A stretch of 42,821 nucleotides of DNA from Clostridia bacterium (GTDB taxonomy: Bacteria; Bacillota; Clostridia; Oscillospirales; Acutalibacteraceae): contig JAFQKX010000021.1 in assembly GCA_017414705.1 (NCBI GenBank), forward strand, positions 1 to 42,821, given 5' to 3'. Below, in pieces: positions 16,609 through 25,394 of the stretch (positions within the stretch are counted from its first letter, which is position 1; every line of letters begins with the position of its first letter). Below the pieces are notes generated by a model. That model saw nothing but the letters and a program-made list of their open reading frames with translations. It ran no database searches and had not been told where the DNA came from. The translations under genes were made by a program, and so were the position numbers.

Positions 16609-17352
16609 TTAATCGCCACTATTAAATTCAATGAGAGAGTTCCAATCTATTGTTCCGTCCTCTTTGCAATACTTTATAGTAAATTCTCTTATCATACGGT
16701 TTTCCGCTTTATTATAAGTTTCCTCAAACTTTTTGACATATTCATCGGGGCGAGTTCCCATAAACTCAATGATTTTGGTATAGAAATCAGCATCACCTGT
16801 AAGCCACTCCCAAAAATCCTTACCTGCAAGTTCAAGATAAAATTTTTCTTTACCTGTCTTGGTTTTCTTTTTGCCGTAACCGTAACCAATCACCGGTAAA
16901 TATGCTTTTTTGGCTTGTCTTACTCGCTTTTGGGCGGATTGGAAATTCTGCTCCTGTTGTTTCCTACTATTCGCATTAAAAACGGATGTTCCACTTTTTA
17001 CGGCGATGCTGTAAATAGTGTTGTCTTTATCTACTGTAATATCAACACCTTCAGTAACTGCCTTTTGGCCGCCAGAAACAACAATCGCAATAGGTTCAAA
17101 GAAACAGTTGCCAAAAATGGTTTCTTCGCTTGATGATATGTAGGCGGCAAGGATACCATCCACAATCTGTACTGCACTATTGATACCCTTTGCACGATAC
17201 AGATACGGATTTTTTCTTTTAATAATTTTTTCCACATCAATATTGTCAAGTGTTCGGGTTAATGCGGTATAAAAATCAGTTAAGGCAGTACCAACCGCCT
17301 CAAACACTGCTTTTTCATCATAACTGTTATTTAATGGTTCTATGTTTAACAT
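16609..17352 (-). CDS. Type II restriction endonuclease (PmeII-like)
   Basis: This 247-residue protein is encoded directly after a cytosine-5 methyltransferase and overlaps it by 7 bases. It contains a PD-(D/E)XK-like core, GVDITVDKDNTIYSIAVKSG (about residues 101-120), in which Asp103 and Lys118 would be metal-binding and catalytic residues. The overall sequence recalls the PmeII family of type II enzymes (from memory). It should cut unmethylated DNA at the site its partner protects; that site cannot be predicted. The ATG has a GGAGG site inside the methyltransferase gene, so translation is coupled after the methyltransferase, a usual way to delay nuclease production. Base composition is AT-rich compared with flanking genes. 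Confidence 0.78.
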   Translation of the reverse strand: MLNIEPLNNSYDEKAVFEAVGTALTDFYTALTRTLDNIDVEKIIKRKNPYLYRAKGINSAVQIVDGILAAYISSSEETIFGNCFFEPIAIVVSGGQKAVTEGVDITVDKDNTIYSIAVKSGTSVFNANSRKQQEQNFQSAQKRVRQAKKAYLPVIGYGYGKKKTKTGKEKFYLELAGKDFWEWLTGDADFYTKIIEFMGTRPDEYVKKFEETYNKAENRMIREFTIKYCKEDGTIDWNSLIEFNSGD

Positions 17353-18482
17353 TTGCTTGTTCCTCCAACTTGGATGGCATTTTGGATTTTATCGTGTATG
17401 CCTGTTCCTCTAATTCGTTTGACAACAATTTCCTGTTCACCGTTTGAAACTGCGACCAAAGTCTCACCTATTGCACGTGCAAGACCAACTGGAACGGCAT
17501 TTCCAATCTGGCGGTATTTATCAACCGTTGTACCAATAAGTTTCCAATCATCTGGGAATTGCTGAATACGAGCATATTCAGCCACACTCAACGGTCTATC
17601 TTGTGTTGGATGACACATCATTGTTGCCTTTTGTACTGGACTTGTAACAACCGTAGGACTTGGTTGTGAATATGACAAACGGCGATAAAAACCGACTTTA
17701 CCGCCACCAGAAGAATACGCACCGCCCATAGCATCCTGCAAAATGTCCGCAGGTAGGTCTTTCCAGTTTCCGCCTTCAGGAACCATTTTCAAAAACTGCA
17801 ATCTGCTATCGCTGAATGAAGCACATTCACCATCTGCATTTTCAAGATCTTTGATTACATCGCCCAGAGTAACCCAACGATATGCAGGATTCTGGTGTAT
17901 GCGGAAATGGGTAGGAGCAGGAAGAAAAATGTTCTCGTTATCTCTACTGCCTATCATAACAAATCTTTCACGAAACTGCGGAACACCATAATTGACCGCA
18001 TCCAGAACGCCATACACCGTTTTATAATTCAGTTTGCGGAACTCATCCAGAATAACATCTACTACTTTGGTATTGGTGTTGTTGCCGTTTTCATCCTTTA
18101 ACGCAGAACTCATCAATCCCTTAACATTTTCCATCACAAAGAAACGTGGGCGGATTTCATCAATCATCCGCACAAATTCTTTGAACAAACTGCCTCTGGG
18201 GTCATTGATGCCTAACCGCTTACCAGCCGTTGAAAACGGTTGACAAGGAGGGCCACCACAAACTAAAAAGGGTTCACCAACTTTCATGCCCGCCTGTTCC
18301 AGAATGGAATCAGCGGATATGTTTCGTATATCTCCTGCAATACCTTTATGACCGTTTGCATACATAGTCTGGATACAGGAAGTATCAAAATCTTGACCTA
18401 TTTGTATATCAATTCCTGCCTGCATAAGTCCTAAATCAAGACCCATCGCACCAGAAAATAAGGATATTGACTTTAAACCCAT
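17346..18482 (-). CDS. DNA (cytosine-5) methyltransferase
   Basis: This 378-residue protein carries the ordered motifs of 5-methylcytosine methyltransferases. These are motif I SLFSGAMGLDLG (residues 7-18), motif IV GGPPCQPFS with the catalytic Cys80, motif VI ENV (118-120), motif VIII QFRERFVMIG (169-178), motif IX RPLSVAEYARIQQFPDDW and motif X QIGNAVPVGLARAIG (325-339). The target recognition region lies between VIII and IX. It should protect the host sequence cut by the downstream endonuclease. ATG 18482 is preferred as start because AGAGG lies 7 bases upstream. It has its own promoter and is AT-rich relative to its neighbours, consistent with a horizontally gained cassette. Confidence 0.93.
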   Translation of the reverse strand: MGLKSISLFSGAMGLDLGLMQAGIDIQIGQDFDTSCIQTMYANGHKGIAGDIRNISADSILEQAGMKVGEPFLVCGGPPCQPFSTAGKRLGINDPRGSLFKEFVRMIDEIRPRFFVMENVKGLMSSALKDENGNNTNTKVVDVILDEFRKLNYKTVYGVLDAVNYGVPQFRERFVMIGSRDNENIFLPAPTHFRIHQNPAYRWVTLGDVIKDLENADGECASFSDSRLQFLKMVPEGGNWKDLPADILQDAMGGAYSSGGGKVGFYRRLSYSQPSPTVVTSPVQKATMMCHPTQDRPLSVAEYARIQQFPDDWKLIGTTVDKYRQIGNAVPVGLARAIGETLVAVSNGEQEIVVKRIRGTGIHDKIQNAIQVGGTSKC

Positions 18483-18512
18483 CTCGTTACCTCTCAAAGT
18501 TTGATTTATTTA

Positions 18513-18541
18513 ATTATATCATAATATTTGTGTCTGTTCAA
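18513..18541 (-). promoter_or_regulatory. Promoter of the restriction-modification operon
   Basis: On the minus strand TTGAAC (18541-18536) and TATAAT (18518-18513) are separated by 17 bases, 30 bases before the methyltransferase start. Confidence 0.75.
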
Positions 18542-18550
18542 GAATTTTCA

Positions 18551-18594
18551 ACAAAAAATACGGAAGGCTACAAAAATGCGACTTTCCGTAAAAA
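18551..18594 (-). terminator. Minus-strand terminator upstream of the methyltransferase
   Basis: TACGGAA (18559-18565) and TTCCGTA (18584-18590) form a stem; read on the minus strand it is followed by six T residues. It would insulate the restriction-modification operon from leftward transcripts. Confidence 0.55.
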
Positions 18595-18645
18595 CTCCGT
18601 TAAGAAAATCACACTAATTCGTCGAGTGCTTTTTTGATGGGTCTA

Positions 18646-18674
18646 TTGATTTCCCAAAAAGCTTGTGTTACAAT
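18646..18674 (+). promoter_or_regulatory. Promoter before the glycosidase remnant
   Basis: TTGATT (18646-18651) and TACAAT (18669-18674) are 17 bases apart, upstream of an AAAGGAG site and a GTG start. Confidence 0.6.
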
Positions 18675-18702
18675 CGGCTTAAACAGAAAAGGAGCTGATA
18701 TC

Positions 18703-18888
18703 GTGTTTGTATTTGGAACGCAGTATCTGCGCAGCGCAAGCCAAGCCGTTACGGCAACGCTTCCCACCCCAAAGCCGTTTGGCAAGGTGACCGATATTTA
18801 TCATCACGTCCCGTGTGATATCAATGAAACGACCCTCACCGTGACGCTGGCACCCGATCAAAGCACCATCCTTCGTTTGGAACATTAA
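18703..18888 (+). pseudogene. Probable internally deleted glycoside hydrolase remnant (61 codons)
   Basis: A GTG start (18703) with AAAGGAG 8 bases upstream opens a 61-codon frame. Its first residues (MFVFGTQYLR) resemble the N-terminal strand of GH42-like glycosidases. Its remainder (PKPFGKVTDIYHH...LTVTLAPDQSTILRLE) resembles the final beta-sandwich strand of such enzymes. The catalytic middle is absent. A promoter upstream and a hairpin terminator directly after the stop fit a gene that lost a large internal segment. The two similarities are by eye; a genuine small protein is the alternative. Confidence 0.45.
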
Positions 18889-18890
18889 AT

Positions 18891-18924
18891 AAAAATCGGC
18901 GTTGTAAAAACAACGCCGATTTTT
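18891..18924. terminator. Bidirectional terminator
   Basis: AAAAATCGGCGTTGT (18891-18905) and ACAACGCCGATTTTT (18910-18924) form a perfect stem with a 4-base loop. It serves the remnant gene on the plus strand and the alpha-mannosidase operon on the minus strand. Confidence 0.88.
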
Positions 18925-18932
18925 TCATTTGC

Positions 18933-21794
18933 TTATTCGCAGAATTTGATGGTCAGGATCTTTTTGCCGGTGATCTCAAATTCTACCGTGCCGTCATCTG
19001 CCATGGGCAGATCGGACAGCTCTTTTTCCTCCAGCGAGATGAGCTTGACCGCACTCCACTTCTTGTCGGAGTAGGCGGGCAACTCAAACTCTGCTGCCTG
19101 ACGCTCTACGGGGGACTGCGTCTTTTCGATGGGAGCCTTGCCGCCGTTGAGGTTGATGGTGGTCTTGACGGGAGCGTCGGAGGGGTTGAACAGACGCACA
19201 ACGTAGCCGCTCTCGTCCTCGGCGCGTTTGACGGCGCTCACGCTGAGCTTTTCGCTGCCGATCTCCAGGAAGGAGTGGGTCTCGGCGTTTTTGCCGTGTG
19301 CGGTGGGCGCGATCTGGCACATAATGAAGTCAAGATTGAACTGCTCGCTCTGACCCCAAACATTGCCCTCTTCCCAGTTGCCGGTATGCGGCAGGAAGGC
19401 GTAGTGGAACTTGTTTTTGCCAAGGCACTGAGAGCCTTTTTCCCAACTGTAGTCCTGCATATCCTGCGTGACGCAGATGCGCAGCGGATAGCAGCGCATC
19501 AGATCCAGATACACCGTGCGGCGCTCGTCGTCGGCAGTCTCGTAAGCCTTGAGGCCTTCGTTGAGCAGGGCCGCACCGATCTTGCCGTCCGATACGTCCA
19601 CAAAGGAGTTCATCGGCTGCTCGCTCATCGGGATCTCGTCAAACAAGGTGTAATCGGGACGCGCGATCTCGCGCTCCACCACGTCGAACTGACCCTGTGC
19701 ATGGGCGTGGGTCGCCTTGATGTCGGTGGGGAAGCCAACCTGCAGATAGTGATCCTCCGAACGGTTGTCTACCGTAGTCTGGATATCGACAAAGCGGCAG
19801 CCCTTGCGCAGCGACACGATGCTTTCGATGATGCAGGGGTTGAAATGCTCCGAACGGCGCTTTTCGTCCATGGCGCGCTTTTCGGGCAGCGCCCAGTTGA
19901 TCAGGACACGGAAGGAGGTCTCCAGCTCGCCGTCGTGCAGCAGGGTGATGCGGGCATTTTCACCCAGCGTGGTGAAGATCTCGTCGTTTTCGGGCTGCGT
20001 GTGGAACCACGGGTCACCGATTTCGCCGCTGTCCTTGAAGTAGTGAAGATCGGTGTAATTCTTTCCGGTTTCCTTATCCAGCACGTTGAAGGTGCCGTTT
20101 GCGTTGAAGCTTACGCGCAGATATTCGTTTTCCATAGTCTGCGGCTCGCGCACCATGGAGATGGGATTGCGGGCACGCTCGTAGCCTGCAGCGGTGACCT
20201 TCAGCGTTTTGTAACCCATGGCGGGGACGTCCTTGACGTCCAGCATAATGGTGTATTGCTGGGTGTGCAGCACGTTTGCTACGTCGTTGGGATTCTGGAT
20301 GATCTCGGTGTTGTTCATGTTGGTGGCAAGGATCTGATACGAGAGCTTGCTGCCATCGGTATCAAAGATCTCAAAACGCTTGGTGTTCCACTCTTGCGGA
20401 ATCTGCAGCACCACCTTGACCGGCTCGCTGCGCTTGAAGGGAGCGGGGTTGAATACCACCAATGCGGCATCATCGCGGCTCCAGGCACGCAGGTCAATAT
20501 CACCGGCGATATCCATAAACGCACGCTCCAACACGCAGCCGGACATCTCGCGCGATTGACGGAAGCGGTAGATGACGTCTTCGTACACTACGTCGCGACC
20601 GCAGGCGCCGATACTGTCGTGGCCGTGGTTCTGCAGCATATAGTTGTAGGAAAGATCAATGGCGTTCTTGGGATAGGGTGCACCGAGCAGCGAAGCGAAT
20701 ACCGCCATCGGCTCGGCGTAGTTTTCAAGCTGACGCTCGGTGTTGAAGTTGTCCTGCTTGATGTAGGTGCGAGCCGACAGGATCCAACCGAACATACCCG
20801 AAACCGAGCCTTTGGTGTAAGGATAACGCATTTCGCCGCGCAGAACGGGGCTGTTGGGGTCGAATTCATCAATGATGCCCTGTTCCATTTCCTTGAGGGT
20901 GCTGTGGAAGACGTGAGCATCCGGCAGCGCCTCGTCGAGATCCTTGATCATCTGCACCTCGCGGATGTCGGGGCAGGAGGAGTCGTGACCTGCCGACCAG
21001 AAGCGGTGGGGCGTCGTCCAATCGTTGTCCTGCTCGCGCAGAGCCTGCTCACCGCGCGGCTTCACGTTCTCCTTGAAATACTCAAAATAGGGATGCGCGT
21101 ACTGATAGTCAAGCGAACAGAAGTTTTCGTCGGTAAACTTGAAGATCCCGTTGTTGTCGTTCCATTTGAAGTCGCGCAGCTCCTCGTGCTCTACGTTGAA
21201 ATACGCGGGACGCTGCACCACGTACCACACGTTGTAGCGCGGGCGTTTGCCCAAACGCGAGGCGTAAATGCGGGTACCGTCGGGGCTTTCCCAGAAAAAT
21301 TCGGAACGCGGTGCCTGATAGGTGTTGAGACCGCGATAGAAGGAAGCAAAATGAATATCAAAGCCGGCGTAGATCTGCGGCAGCTGCGAGATCTGACCCC
21401 ATCCGAAGGGGGAATAGCCGGTTTTGCTGACACCGCCCATCTCAGCCGCGATCTTGTGGCCGAGCAGCAGGTTACGTACGAGCGATTCACCGTTTACGCT
21501 GAATTCGTCCGGTAGGCAGAACCACGGGCCGATGGCGATGCGACCCTCCTCTACCAGCTTTTTAAAGCGTGCTTTCTTTTCGGGGTACAGCTCCAAATAA
21601 TCCTGCACGGGCATGGTCTGCGAGTCCAGGTGGAAATGACGGAATTCAGGATTTTTCTCCAGAATATCCATCAGCATGTCCAGCATATATCCAAGCATAT
21701 ACTGGGTGCGGCGTGCGGAAAAACGCCATTCTCTGTCCCAGTGGGTGTTGGATATAAAATGGCACTGGATCTTTTTGCCATTACGGTCAGCCAT
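18933..21794 (-). CDS. Alpha-mannosidase, glycoside hydrolase family 38
   Basis: This 953-residue protein fits the domain order of GH38. The N-terminal catalytic domain begins with the metal-binding motif SNTHWDREW (about residues 15-23). It also has PFGWGQISQLPQ and FHFASFYRG-like segments, a helical middle domain with LQNHGHDSIGACGRD near residue 400, and long C-terminal beta domains. The middle-domain motif resembles MngB-type enzymes that act on mannosylglycerate or mannosylated sugars. There is no signal peptide, so it should work in the cytoplasm on imported oligosaccharides. ATG 21794 has AAAAGGAG 8 bases upstream; upstream in-frame codons lack such a site. It follows a HAD phosphatase gene by 26 bases in one operon. 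Confidence 0.92.
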   Translation of the reverse strand: MADRNGKKIQCHFISNTHWDREWRFSARRTQYMLGYMLDMLMDILEKNPEFRHFHLDSQTMPVQDYLELYPEKKARFKKLVEEGRIAIGPWFCLPDEFSVNGESLVRNLLLGHKIAAEMGGVSKTGYSPFGWGQISQLPQIYAGFDIHFASFYRGLNTYQAPRSEFFWESPDGTRIYASRLGKRPRYNVWYVVQRPAYFNVEHEELRDFKWNDNNGIFKFTDENFCSLDYQYAHPYFEYFKENVKPRGEQALREQDNDWTTPHRFWSAGHDSSCPDIREVQMIKDLDEALPDAHVFHSTLKEMEQGIIDEFDPNSPVLRGEMRYPYTKGSVSGMFGWILSARTYIKQDNFNTERQLENYAEPMAVFASLLGAPYPKNAIDLSYNYMLQNHGHDSIGACGRDVVYEDVIYRFRQSREMSGCVLERAFMDIAGDIDLRAWSRDDAALVVFNPAPFKRSEPVKVVLQIPQEWNTKRFEIFDTDGSKLSYQILATNMNNTEIIQNPNDVANVLHTQQYTIMLDVKDVPAMGYKTLKVTAAGYERARNPISMVREPQTMENEYLRVSFNANGTFNVLDKETGKNYTDLHYFKDSGEIGDPWFHTQPENDEIFTTLGENARITLLHDGELETSFRVLINWALPEKRAMDEKRRSEHFNPCIIESIVSLRKGCRFVDIQTTVDNRSEDHYLQVGFPTDIKATHAHAQGQFDVVEREIARPDYTLFDEIPMSEQPMNSFVDVSDGKIGAALLNEGLKAYETADDERRTVYLDLMRCYPLRICVTQDMQDYSWEKGSQCLGKNKFHYAFLPHTGNWEEGNVWGQSEQFNLDFIMCQIAPTAHGKNAETHSFLEIGSEKLSVSAVKRAEDESGYVVRLFNPSDAPVKTTINLNGGKAPIEKTQSPVERQAAEFELPAYSDKKWSAVKLISLEEKELSDLPMADDGTVEFEITGKKILTIKFCE

Positions 21795-21820
21795 GTCAGT
21801 TACTCCTTTTCTATGTAGTT

Positions 21821-22816
21821 TCAGCCTTTGATTACCTTCATGATATCGTTGAAATTCTGCTCGTAATAGGTGCAAACGGCCTTGGTGCCGCTTTCCTCGA
21901 TATTACCGCCCGCAATACCAATGGTGGTATAGCCGGCAAGACGTACCGAGCAGGCACCTGCACCGCTGTCCTCAATGCCGACCACGCGGTTGCGGTTTTG
22001 GAAGAGCGAGCCCAGACCCACGATGGAGGTCTCGGAATACAGCCACGGATGCGGCTTGGGTGACAGCTCACCCAGCGTACCGACCGAGCCCTTGCGCAGC
22101 GGGAAGCCTGCCGAGATGATGGCATCGTAGAACTCACGCGGATCGCCCATGCCGAGCGTCTGGAATGCCGAAAGAATTTCGGGGAAGGCTTTTTCGTAGA
22201 GGCCCGAGGTGACAAGACCGATCTTGACGCCCATGGATTTCAGCTCCAGCAGAAAATCCTTGATGCCCTCGGTGGGGGTGAAGGCACCCTCCTTGCCGCG
22301 GCCTGCCATGATCTCCTCCATCTCACGGTGAGTATGCTCAAAATAGAAATCACGGGCGCGATCCAGCGAAGCACCGGGGCAATATTTGTCGATACAATAC
22401 TGCAGATGCTCCGACACGCTGTGGCCCGAAACGAACGGGATATCGGCTTCCTCCAGCTCAAACTTGGGGTTGCCGAGCAGGCTGGCGATGCTCATTTGAA
22501 TGATCCAGATCCAAAATTCTTCGCTGCGCACGGTAGTGCCGTCCAGATCCATCAGTACCGTTTCCACCGGGCGTTCTAATTCTACCGGCAGCACCGGATA
22601 ATATACGGGATAGGCGATGGCCGATTTGACACAGGCGAGCGAACGGTCGCCGAACGACACGAATTCCACCTTTTGATCGCCGGTGGCAAGAATGTCTACC
22701 ACACCGTTTTTGCCGACCTCAAAGCGTGCGTCCTCGGTTCTCTCCAGTACGTGAAAGCCGCTTTCCGGCCCGATGTCTCCCAAATCGGGGATGTGAACGG
22801 TTTTTTGCAAAATCAT
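21821..22816 (-). CDS. HAD-superfamily phosphatase with an extra N-terminal domain
   Basis: This 331-residue protein has an N-terminal region of about 80 residues with no recognised fold, followed by a HAD hydrolase domain. Motif I is LMDLDGTTV (nucleophile Asp90, general acid Asp92), motif II is LVTSG, a Lys in SPKPHPW serves motif III, and motif IV is GIEDSGAG. A helical cap lies between motifs I and II, as in beta-phosphoglucomutase-like enzymes. ATG 22816 has AAAGGAG 7 bases upstream and is preferred over upstream codons inside the promoter. It is the first gene of an operon with the alpha-mannosidase, so a sugar phosphate released from or related to mannosides is a likely substrate (inference). 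Confidence 0.85.
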   Translation of the reverse strand: MILQKTVHIPDLGDIGPESGFHVLERTEDARFEVGKNGVVDILATGDQKVEFVSFGDRSLACVKSAIAYPVYYPVLPVELERPVETVLMDLDGTTVRSEEFWIWIIQMSIASLLGNPKFELEEADIPFVSGHSVSEHLQYCIDKYCPGASLDRARDFYFEHTHREMEEIMAGRGKEGAFTPTEGIKDFLLELKSMGVKIGLVTSGLYEKAFPEILSAFQTLGMGDPREFYDAIISAGFPLRKGSVGTLGELSPKPHPWLYSETSIVGLGSLFQNRNRVVGIEDSGAGACSVRLAGYTTIGIAGGNIEESGTKAVCTYYEQNFNDIMKVIKG

Positions 22817-22859
22817 GAGGTTGCTCCTTTTTTTTTTGAGCATAGAAATATCTGAAACA

Positions 22860-22888
22860 ATCATATCAAATTTTTGCCAAAATAGCAA
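22860..22888 (-). promoter_or_regulatory. Promoter of the HAD-mannosidase operon
   Basis: On the minus strand TTGCTA (22888-22883) and TATGAT (22865-22860) are 17 bases apart, with an extended -10 TG. Confidence 0.7.
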
Positions 22889-22929
22889 GTCCGTTTTCGG
22901 GCAATCAGTGAATTGTTGAACATTTCAAA

Positions 22930-22959
22930 AAAACGAACGCAGTGAGATGCGTTCGTTTT
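22930..22959 (-). terminator. Terminator of the DUF308 gene
   Basis: AACGAACGCA and TGCGTTCGTT form a 10-bp stem; read on the minus strand it is followed by a run of T residues. Confidence 0.78.
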
Positions 22960-22998
22960 AAAATGGGGATCGCCCGATGTATTTGCTAAGCCCTGCTT

Positions 22999-23517
22999 TT
23001 AATACGGGGAACAAGCCCCGTTGAGGGCTTCCTGAATGCCGGTTGCAATGAGCACGGCGCCCAATACCTGCATCAGAGTCTTACTGCTTTCAAAGGGGCA
23101 GAAGATCAGCACCGCACCAAGCCCCGCACAGATGACGGCGCAGCAAAGCAGCCACGGATGGCGGATGCGCCGAGTGCGGCAATGCTGCAGCGCATCCCGC
23201 AATCGCAGCACCCCCAGCACCAGCACGAATAATCCTGCTGAGACCGACAGCACCGAAACCACCGCGCCGGGGCGAAAGGCAAATACCATCCCGCCCGCAA
23301 TGGCAACGATGCCCAAAAAGGCGGGCAGAGAAGCGGTGTTGCGCTTAAAGCAGACGCACAGCTGCCATACCCCGAACAGAACCAGCAATAGCCCGATCAT
23401 AAAGCAAAGCATGATCAGCGAGCTTTCGGGACGAAATAAAATATAAACGCCGAACAACACCAACAACGCCGCGTATAAAAAGCAGAAGGAGCCTCTGCGC
23501 TTGCACGTTTTCTTCAA
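22999..23517 (-). CDS. DUF308 (HdeD-like) integral membrane protein
   Basis: This 172-residue protein has six short predicted membrane helices arranged as repeated pairs, with the ALLVLFGVYILFRP and GIVAIAGGMVFAFRPG pattern typical of the DUF308/HdeD family. HdeD is linked to acid resistance in enterobacteria, but the role in Firmicutes is not established. Codons begin with TTG at 23517, preceded by GAGAGGG 7 bases upstream; no in-frame ATG lies nearby. It is monocistronic, divergent from the ABC exporter operon and ends at its own terminator. Confidence 0.78.
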   Translation of the reverse strand: MKKTCKRRGSFCFLYAALLVLFGVYILFRPESSLIMLCFMIGLLLVLFGVWQLCVCFKRNTASLPAFLGIVAIAGGMVFAFRPGAVVSVLSVSAGLFVLVLGVLRLRDALQHCRTRRIRHPWLLCCAVICAGLGAVLIFCPFESSKTLMQVLGAVLIATGIQEALNGACSPY

Positions 23518-23603
23518 CCCATCACCCTCTCACCGTCTGTTTTATTTATATGGAACTCAGCGGCGGGTACATTCCTTTTTGCCGTAAATTTGTGCTTGCT
23601 CTC

Positions 23604-23632
23604 TTGACTGTACCGAAAAATTGATTTACAAT
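23604..23632 (+). promoter_or_regulatory. Promoter of the ABC exporter operon
   Basis: TTGACT (23604-23609) and TACAAT (23627-23632) are separated by 17 bases, 28 bases before the start codon. Confidence 0.72.
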
Positions 23633-23660
23633 AAAACCGTCAAGTACTTGGGAGGCGGCT

Positions 23661-25394
23661 ATGAAGAAATACGGCAAATACGTCAAAAAATATTGGTATA
23701 GCTTTTTGCTGGGGCCCCTTTTTATGGTGTTGGAGGCCTGCGGCGAATTTATTTTGCCTTACATCAACGCGAATATCATCAACAAGGGCGCAGCGAACGG
23801 CGACGTCGGCTATATTATTGAAAACGGTATTTATATGGCGCTTTTGGCAATCGCGATGATGATCACCGGCATTTTGGGCGCTAATTTTTCGATCCGCGGC
23901 TCCTCGCGGCTGGCGGCAGGGGTGCGCGCCGACGTGTTTCGGCAGATCCAAAAATTTTCCTTTGCCAACATCGACGAATTTACCACCGGCTCACTCATTA
24001 CCCGTATCACCAACGATATTACGCAGATCCAGAATTTTGCACAGACCCTGCTGCGCGGAATGTTCCGAAGCCCTATTATGCTCGTCGGTGCACTGATTAT
24101 GTCGTTTGTGCTGGATCCGTCGCTTGCCGTCATTATTCTCATTATTATGCCGCTGCTTGCGGTGGCCATTGCCATTATCATCAAGACCGCTTCCCCGCGT
24201 TACGGCAAAATGCAAAAAGCCATCGACGGTCTCAACAACGGCGTCAACGAGACCATTACCAATCACCGCGTCATCAAATCCTTTGTGCGCGAGGAATACG
24301 AGATCGCAAAATTCGCCCGCATCAACGACGATCTGGTCAATAAAAGCACCGCCGCCCTCAAGGTCATGCTGTTTATGCAGCCGGTTTCGGCCTTGGCGGT
24401 CAATATCACCACGCTTGCCGTGGTGTGGTTTGCGGGCAAGCCCATTATGATCGGCAATCTGGAGATCGGCACCCTGACTGCCTTTATTACCTATCTGTCG
24501 CAGGTGCTGACGGCACTCAACTTTTTGGCGAATATTATTTTGCAGGGCGCTCGTGCCGCTGCCTCCGATCAACGCATCGGCGAGGTGCTGGGTGCCAAGC
24601 TTGATTTGACCGACCAAAATGCCGCTCATCCCGAACAGACGGTGCAGCACGGCGAGATCGAGCTGCGCGGCGTCGATTTTCGGTATTTCAAGCACAATCG
24701 CGACAAGGTGCTCAACGAGATCAGCGTACATATTGCGCCCGGACAGCTGGTGGGCATCATCGGCTCTACCGGATCGGGTAAAACAACGCTCATTTCACTC
24801 ATCCCCAGACTGTACGATGCCGATGCGGGTCAGGTGTTGATCGACGGCATCGACGTGCGGGACTATTCCCTCAAAAATCTGCGCGACGGCATTGCCGTCG
24901 TGCTGCAAAAAAACACCCTTTTTTCGGGCACGGTTGCCGAAAATCTGCGTTGGGGCAACGAGCAGGCAACCGACGAGCAGGTCGTTGCTGCCGCCAAGAT
25001 CGCGCAGGCCGACGGCTTTATTCGCGAGCTGCCAAACGGCTATGACAGCGAGCTGGAGCGCGGAGGCGCCAATTTGTCGGGCGGACAGAAGCAGCGCCTT
25101 TGCATTGCCCGCGCTTTGCTCAAAAATCCCAAGATCCTGATTTTGGATGATTCCACCAGCGCGGTGGATACCGCCACCGACGCCTCCATCCGTGCGGCGT
25201 TTCGCGAGCAGCTGCAGGGTGTTACCAAGCTGATTATTGCGCAGCGCATCACCTCGGTGGCAGACGCCGATCAGATCATCGTGCTGGATGCGGGACGCAT
25301 CGTGGGCGTGGGTAACCACGCCGAGCTGATGCAGACCTGCCCAACCTATCGGGAGATCTATGATTCCCAAAAGGATCGGGAGGTGACCGAGTAA
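23661..25394 (+). CDS. ABC exporter half-transporter A (fused membrane and ATPase domains)
   Basis: This 577-residue protein has an N-terminal six-helix ABC exporter membrane domain (about residues 10-300). A nucleotide-binding domain follows with Walker A GSTGSGKTT near residue 370, signature LSGGQKQR near residue 473 and Walker B ILILDDSTSAVD near residue 493. The usual catalytic Glu after Walker B is Asp here, the mark of the degenerate site in heterodimeric exporters such as BmrC/BmrD. Substrates of this group include drugs, peptides and lipids; none can be assigned. The ATG has a GGGAGG site. The stop overlaps the next start (TAATG), so both halves are translated together. Confidence 0.9.
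   Translation: MKKYGKYVKKYWYSFLLGPLFMVLEACGEFILPYINANIINKGAANGDVGYIIENGIYMALLAIAMMITGILGANFSIRGSSRLAAGVRADVFRQIQKFSFANIDEFTTGSLITRITNDITQIQNFAQTLLRGMFRSPIMLVGALIMSFVLDPSLAVIILIIMPLLAVAIAIIIKTASPRYGKMQKAIDGLNNGVNETITNHRVIKSFVREEYEIAKFARINDDLVNKSTAALKVMLFMQPVSALAVNITTLAVVWFAGKPIMIGNLEIGTLTAFITYLSQVLTALNFLANIILQGARAAASDQRIGEVLGAKLDLTDQNAAHPEQTVQHGEIELRGVDFRYFKHNRDKVLNEISVHIAPGQLVGIIGSTGSGKTTLISLIPRLYDADAGQVLIDGIDVRDYSLKNLRDGIAVVLQKNTLFSGTVAENLRWGNEQATDEQVVAAAKIAQADGFIRELPNGYDSELERGGANLSGGQKQRLCIARALLKNPKILILDDSTSAVDTATDASIRAAFREQLQGVTKLIIAQRITSVADADQIIVLDAGRIVGVGNHAELMQTCPTYREIYDSQKDREVTE

Noticed and set aside
19275-21515. 746-codon open frame on the plus strand
   Set aside because: It is antisense to the GH38 alpha-mannosidase, with no recognisable domain and no start signal.
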